From the NCBI GenBank assembly GCA_015143295.1, contig CM026562.1:310001-374000 (forward strand): a stretch of 64,000 nucleotides of DNA, read 5' to 3'. The position numbers were made by a program, and so were the translations under genes. This DNA is from Tetracentron sinense. Lineage: Eukaryota; Streptophyta; Magnoliopsida; Trochodendrales; Trochodendraceae. Within the stretch, counting starts at the first letter, position 1. Each line of letters opens with the position of its first letter. The notes under the pieces are model-generated. The model was not told where the DNA came from, did not search any database, and worked only from the letters and a program-made list of their open reading frames with translations. Positions 52,301 to 58,300 of this stretch are shown in pieces.

Positions 52301-55300
52301 TCTCCGTCAAATGCACCTGTTATGTTACAGAAACTACGGAATTAGAAAAAACAAATCATCCAACAGAGGAAGAAATAAGTCCTGTAGATGACATAACTAT
52401 ATAGAGATCAATGGACTTGCTCAAGCACAAAGGTAATGACAAGTTTCAGATGATCAGTATCTGTTATGAAATCATCATACAGCAAAAGGAGATGACAGTG
52501 GTATAAACATAAATGATAAGATAACAAAAATATTGCAATATCAATTATAATTGTTACCATCTTTCACAAATTTTGACAAGTTAGATATGGCCTAAACCAC
52601 ATTAACTTTTAGTCAATCGCACAAACCTTACAACTTACAAGTACCAGGAACTGATACACAAAAGCATTCCATACACATTCTTAACTAATATCACAAAGCA
52701 TAATTGATGGTGAGCTATTATGTGCTCGTAACAAGTAACTGACTCTGTTTATACATCGCAGTGTACTCAAAATGTCACCTAGGCCACCCCGCCTCACCTG
52801 GCCAAGACCCTAATCGCCTAATCATGATTTAGGCAGACACTTGTTCAACTTTTATAATTTTAACAGAAAAAAGGTAAATTTTGGTCGCTTTGACCACATG
52901 ATAGATCGTACCGCCTACTCACGCCATGCGCATAAGATAGGGATGACATGTCTATCTAATAAATTTCCAGAAAAGACATATAACCATGTCAAGGTCACAT
53001 CAATGTCATATCTATTCTGCACTACTATCAAACCCATAAAGAACCAAAATCTTTCCCATCCTATTGCCATCGCAATTTTGTCAGTTCCAGTACCAGCCAT
53101 TTCCTAAGAGAGTTGCCACGAGAAGGAAATTGCCTACAGGCCTTACACCAAGCAAAATTGATCAATTACATATGAAACTAATAAAGAAAAGACATGCAAA
53201 AAAAGATTTTGTTGATGTGAGGAACTATAATGTGCTATATTAAGTTTCGGAAGAAAAGGATGCAATAGGAGTTCATCATTCAACCATGTGAACAATGTCC
53301 CGTATGAGAGAAATGTAGTCAACTGATTCTTGCCACTAAACTAGGAAAACAGCTTCATGTGGGATGTAACTCTACTACCCTCCATCTGGGAAAGTCAAAT
53401 AAATAGCTAGCATTGAAATTTCCCTCCAGTACATACATAATTTATTGTCAAATTGAAAAGATACTCACTGTCATAGTTGTTCAGATTGAACAGATACTCA
53501 CCGTATCATCCAAGCATGTAATAAATTATAAATGAAACAAGGTGTTCCATCAGATATCAAAATAAATGTTAGGGATTGTTCAATCAAATATGGATGGTAG
53601 ATGTCAGAAGACTAAGAACCTTCTTTTCCAATTCAAGATTTCTCCTTTGCACTTGAAGCAACTGAATTCAAAGTTCAAATTAAGATGAGAGACAAGAAAA
53701 TGATAGAGAAATTTAACAGTAAGAAAAAAGAAACTACACAAATAGCATTGTCTTCGAGAGAAAAAAAAGGGGGGGGGGGGGGGGGGGGGGAACTGTAAAA
53801 TCAACATGATTAATACAAAGATTAAGACAAGTAATTAGGATTTAGAAAATCAATTTGGATTCATGCCAGGAAGATCTACGATTGAGGCTATCTTCTTACT
53901 CTACAATTGAGGGAAAATTTTACGGCAAAGAAGAAAGACGTTTGTATGGTATTTAGTGGACTTAGAAAAACTATATGATAGAATCCCTAGAGAATTAATC
54001 TGGTGGCCATTAAGGAAGAAAAGAGTTCCAAGAGAATATATTGACATCATCATTAACGGAATTTAAATTTATGAGGGAGCGGTAAGCCGGTAACTACCAC
54101 GAGAACAATTTGTGGCAATTTAAACGAGTTTCCTACGACAAAAAGGCTACATCAGGGATCAGATATGAATCCATATCTTTTTACATTGATTATGGATGAT
54201 TGACAGCCTATGTTGCGTAGATTCTTTAAGACAACAAGTGTGTCCTCCCATGTCAAAATGTGTGGACATGGACATAGGCACACACGAACATTCCATAAAC
54301 TTTTAGTATTTATTGTTTAAAAAAAAAACATATAATTGCATATAATTAGCATTAAATTCAGCAAATTGTTTCTAATTCTCATCATCAGAAATGATACATT
54401 AGTAGGGAAAGAGGAGAAGAACCAGGATCTATTTGTTTTCAATAAAAAAAAATAAGAGAACGAATAAGAGGAATTATCGATCTTTATAACAGAAAAGAAA
54501 GGAGGACAGAGAGGAACAAGGTGTCAACGGGATAATTTTGGGCCACAAAAATCTCTTTTAAATTAATCATCTTTGAGATTCGCAGTAACATTTATAATTA
54601 ATACATGTTTATTACCTATTAATTTATTTGTTTTAATTCATGTCTTAATTATATTAGTTGATGAATTGTAATTTGTAATACATTTCTTAGTATTGTTTGC
54701 AATAACTTTGTTTTCATATTTAATTTAGTTTCTTTTTAATTTATAGCGTTATTAATATAACATTTTAAAGTAGAATAATTTTTGTAAAAAAATAACATGT
54801 TGTGTTCCCAAAAAAACTTTGGGTACCCAACACCCCGTATCCAAGTCCGACATTAACACCCCTGTTTGTGTCTGTGCAACATTGTTGACAGCTTATACTT
54901 AAGAGGTCCCTTGGTGTATATTATTTGCAGATAATGTTAAATTAATCGATGAACGAAAGATGGGGTAAATGTAAAACTAGAGTTGTGAAGGAATTCACCT
55001 TGGAATCTAAGGGATTCTAAATAAATCGGACCGAAACAGAATATACGGAGTGCAACTTTAGTAAGAACACAAATAGGGTGGAAACGATTGTTAAGATAGA
55101 TGACCAGGAGATATCCCAAAGCGACCAACTCTGGTATTTTGGCTCAATTATTCAAAATGATGGAGAGATTGAAGGAGATGTTGCCCATAGAATTAGAGTT
55201 GAATGGCTAAAATGAAGGAGTGTAGTGTGACCAACACATCCCAATCAAACTAAGAAGAAAAATTTATAGGACGGCGATAAGACCAACTATGGTTTATGAA

Positions 55301-58300
55301 GCAAAATATTGGGCAACTAAGAAGTAACACATTAATAGAATTAGTGTAGCCAAAATGAGGATGTTGAAATGGATATGTGGGAAGACAGGGAAATAAAAGA
55401 TCAGAAATGTGCACATTTGAGAGAATTTGGGAGTAACTCTAATAGGTGATAAAATAAGGAAGAGTCGATTGAGATGGTTTAGACACGTTGTCAGAAAGAC
55501 AACTAACGGCTCCAATAAGAAAAAGTGAACCGATGCAAGTTCAAGACTATAAAAGGGAAAGATGAAGGCCAAAATTAACGTGGAAGGAGTAAGTGAAGAT
55601 TTAATAACACGCGACTTAACTGAAGTAATGGCTTTTTATAGAACGAGATAGAAGAACAAGATTTGTGTTGCCGACCACAAATATTTGGGATAAAGCATTG
55701 AATATTGATGATGATGAATCAACATGACGAAAGGTATAGGAGTGTAGGTGCAGAGATATGACAAAAATACATAAGAGATGAATGTGTAATGTTTGTTGGT
55801 AAAGATGACCATGGGGGAAATCAAATAAATAAATCAGCCATGCAAAATTCAGCAAAAAAGAAAAGTCGGGAGATTAGTAGCTCTTCAATTTCCTAAGGCA
55901 GCCAAGTCAATGATTGACAGCAAAGTTCTAAATACAAAGCTATTATTGGGATTATGAAACAAGATAGAGGTTGTGGTTTAGGATTCGTGCAGCAGACCCC
56001 AAATTGTTGGAATAAGTGTTGGATGATGATGATGTTATTACCAATAAAAGAAATGAGTATGTTATGAAAGAAGATTCATTAACTCCAGTTGGTTTCAAGA
56101 AGACTCAGCTGAGTTCCTCAAAAATTTAAATTTTTGAACAGTGGTTACCACAATTGTTGCAACACATCTAATCCAGATATTTATTTTTCACGAGATCAAC
56201 AGAATATATTTTCCAATATATAAAAGGGTAAATGAGAAACTATTTTAGGAACAAAAATCAAAAGAAAAAACATGTTTCTGAAGAAGCAGTAAGCAAAATG
56301 GCATTCCTGCAGAAAAGTTAACCAATCGCATACCAAAGTGCGACCACAGATATTGAGAAACAAACAGTGCTTGGACTTACAGGTTCTTTACGTGAATAAA
56401 CAGACGGAGAAACCCCGCCTTCTTCTGTGGCAGGCTTCTCTAGTTGGATCAGAAGGCAAACTGATGCTGATGGAGCATCTAAAGAGAAAATACCACGAGG
56501 CTCGGAAGAAAGCCTACCCTGGCAAATGACAACAAAGGAAGCAGAGTAATTTTCTTCCACTGACAAATATATATAATAAAATCACTGTGACATAAATGAT
56601 ACCAGTGTAGGACAGAAAGGGCCAAAGAACCATAGATATCACAAGCAATCATGTTCGTTAACCAGCAAAAATCTGTTAATCATATACTAGCTTACATCCT
56701 GCATTTCAGTTGGTAGCATGCGGAAATAGAAATCCTCTGACAATTTCTCTCTCCTCTCCCTATTATATAAGCAAATTGTACCATAAAACGGCTCTACAAG
56801 ATAAATGAACTTACTGTTAGAGCTTATTACAAGTTAAAATTCAAGTAACAAAAGCAGCTACTCATTCTAGATAATAGCAAAACCCAGTGACGAGTGTACC
56901 ATAAAGTGATCATCTGAAGGAACAACACTCACCAACTAGTCCCGCTTGAAACGACAAGGATAAGACCTTCACAGAGATCTTCAATCCACTGAGACCCATA
57001 AAAGAGTATTCAGACGGGAAAAAAATTAGGGGCATGAACAGAAAATGACACACTGAAGCATGGTCCAACGAATAAAATTCAAATTATGTGCAAGACATTA
57101 TGCATGACAAGGAAAATATATTCTATAGTATATGCTTAAACCTTCCATACTGTGCCGGCTGAGTTTCCAGAGTCCTTTGGCCAAATATCAGTGACCTCTC
57201 ATTTTCCCAGTCAAAAGCGGCCTCATAAGCAGGCAGGGGAGATTCACCAAAATGCTGCAAACACATTTCCAGAAGAGAAAAAACAAGCCAAAATCCGTGT
57301 AAATATATGTGACACAAAGTAGGCATGTGTCACATGCATTAAATCGAGCTAAAGAGATTAACTGAAGAATTGAAAAATTAAATTGCCTCTATGGTGCATG
57401 AGATCTCCCCACCAGAATTACCTTCAGAACTTTTGAATATGACGTGTCAGACACGCTAGCTTCTGGCAATTGCCTTCCTGAGGTACTGGGAATGTCATCA
57501 TCAGTAGCATCTTCAGTCTTGGAGTGCCTTGCACTAGCAAGACGCGTTTCTGTGTATAAATCCAAAACAAAAATAAAATCTCACAAACGTTGTGCCTAAA
57601 ACAGGAGGCAAATATGATAACTCATTTCTGACTACTAAACATTAAGGAAGTAACTTCTGTAAAATGCAGAGAAAAGTTATTAAGTAAATCATAAATGCAT
57701 TTTGGAAGTCCAGGTACAGAACAGACCAGGAACCCCATTAGAAGATGTCAAATCATGGATGATATTTTTCAGGGGGCATGGACCCCACTGAGTCTGAACT
57801 TCTTCACAGATAGTTTATTAGTTTTAGTAATATACAAATTTGTCTTCGCATATTTAACGGTAAATATTTCCCAGAGTTGATCGCATTAGCACTCATTTCT
57901 CCCTCACCTGTTTCTATGTCAGTATCAGGCCCTTCAAATATCTGATTTTGAAATGAAATAGGAGCAATGCTTTCATAGTGCCCATACTTGTTTTCATCCT
58001 TTACCCAATCAGCTTTGTAGCATTGAACCAGTTCATTCAGATGAGGCCACTGCTCCAAATTTTCCTTTAGCTGAAAGCAAAATTTACAAATGTCATTACA
58101 AAAAAAAAAACAGTAAAAAAAAAAAACTCTTTTTTTTTGGGCTAAAGGAAAAAAGGTTTTTTCACATAACATGACAAGGTTTCATGAATCTATGTAACTT
58201 AGACGTGGACATGTGCCTTTGTCAGATACTCTGATCCTCAACAAGCGAAATAAACTAAAAAACATTTAAGCGGCATATTCTCACAATAACTAAGTTCATA

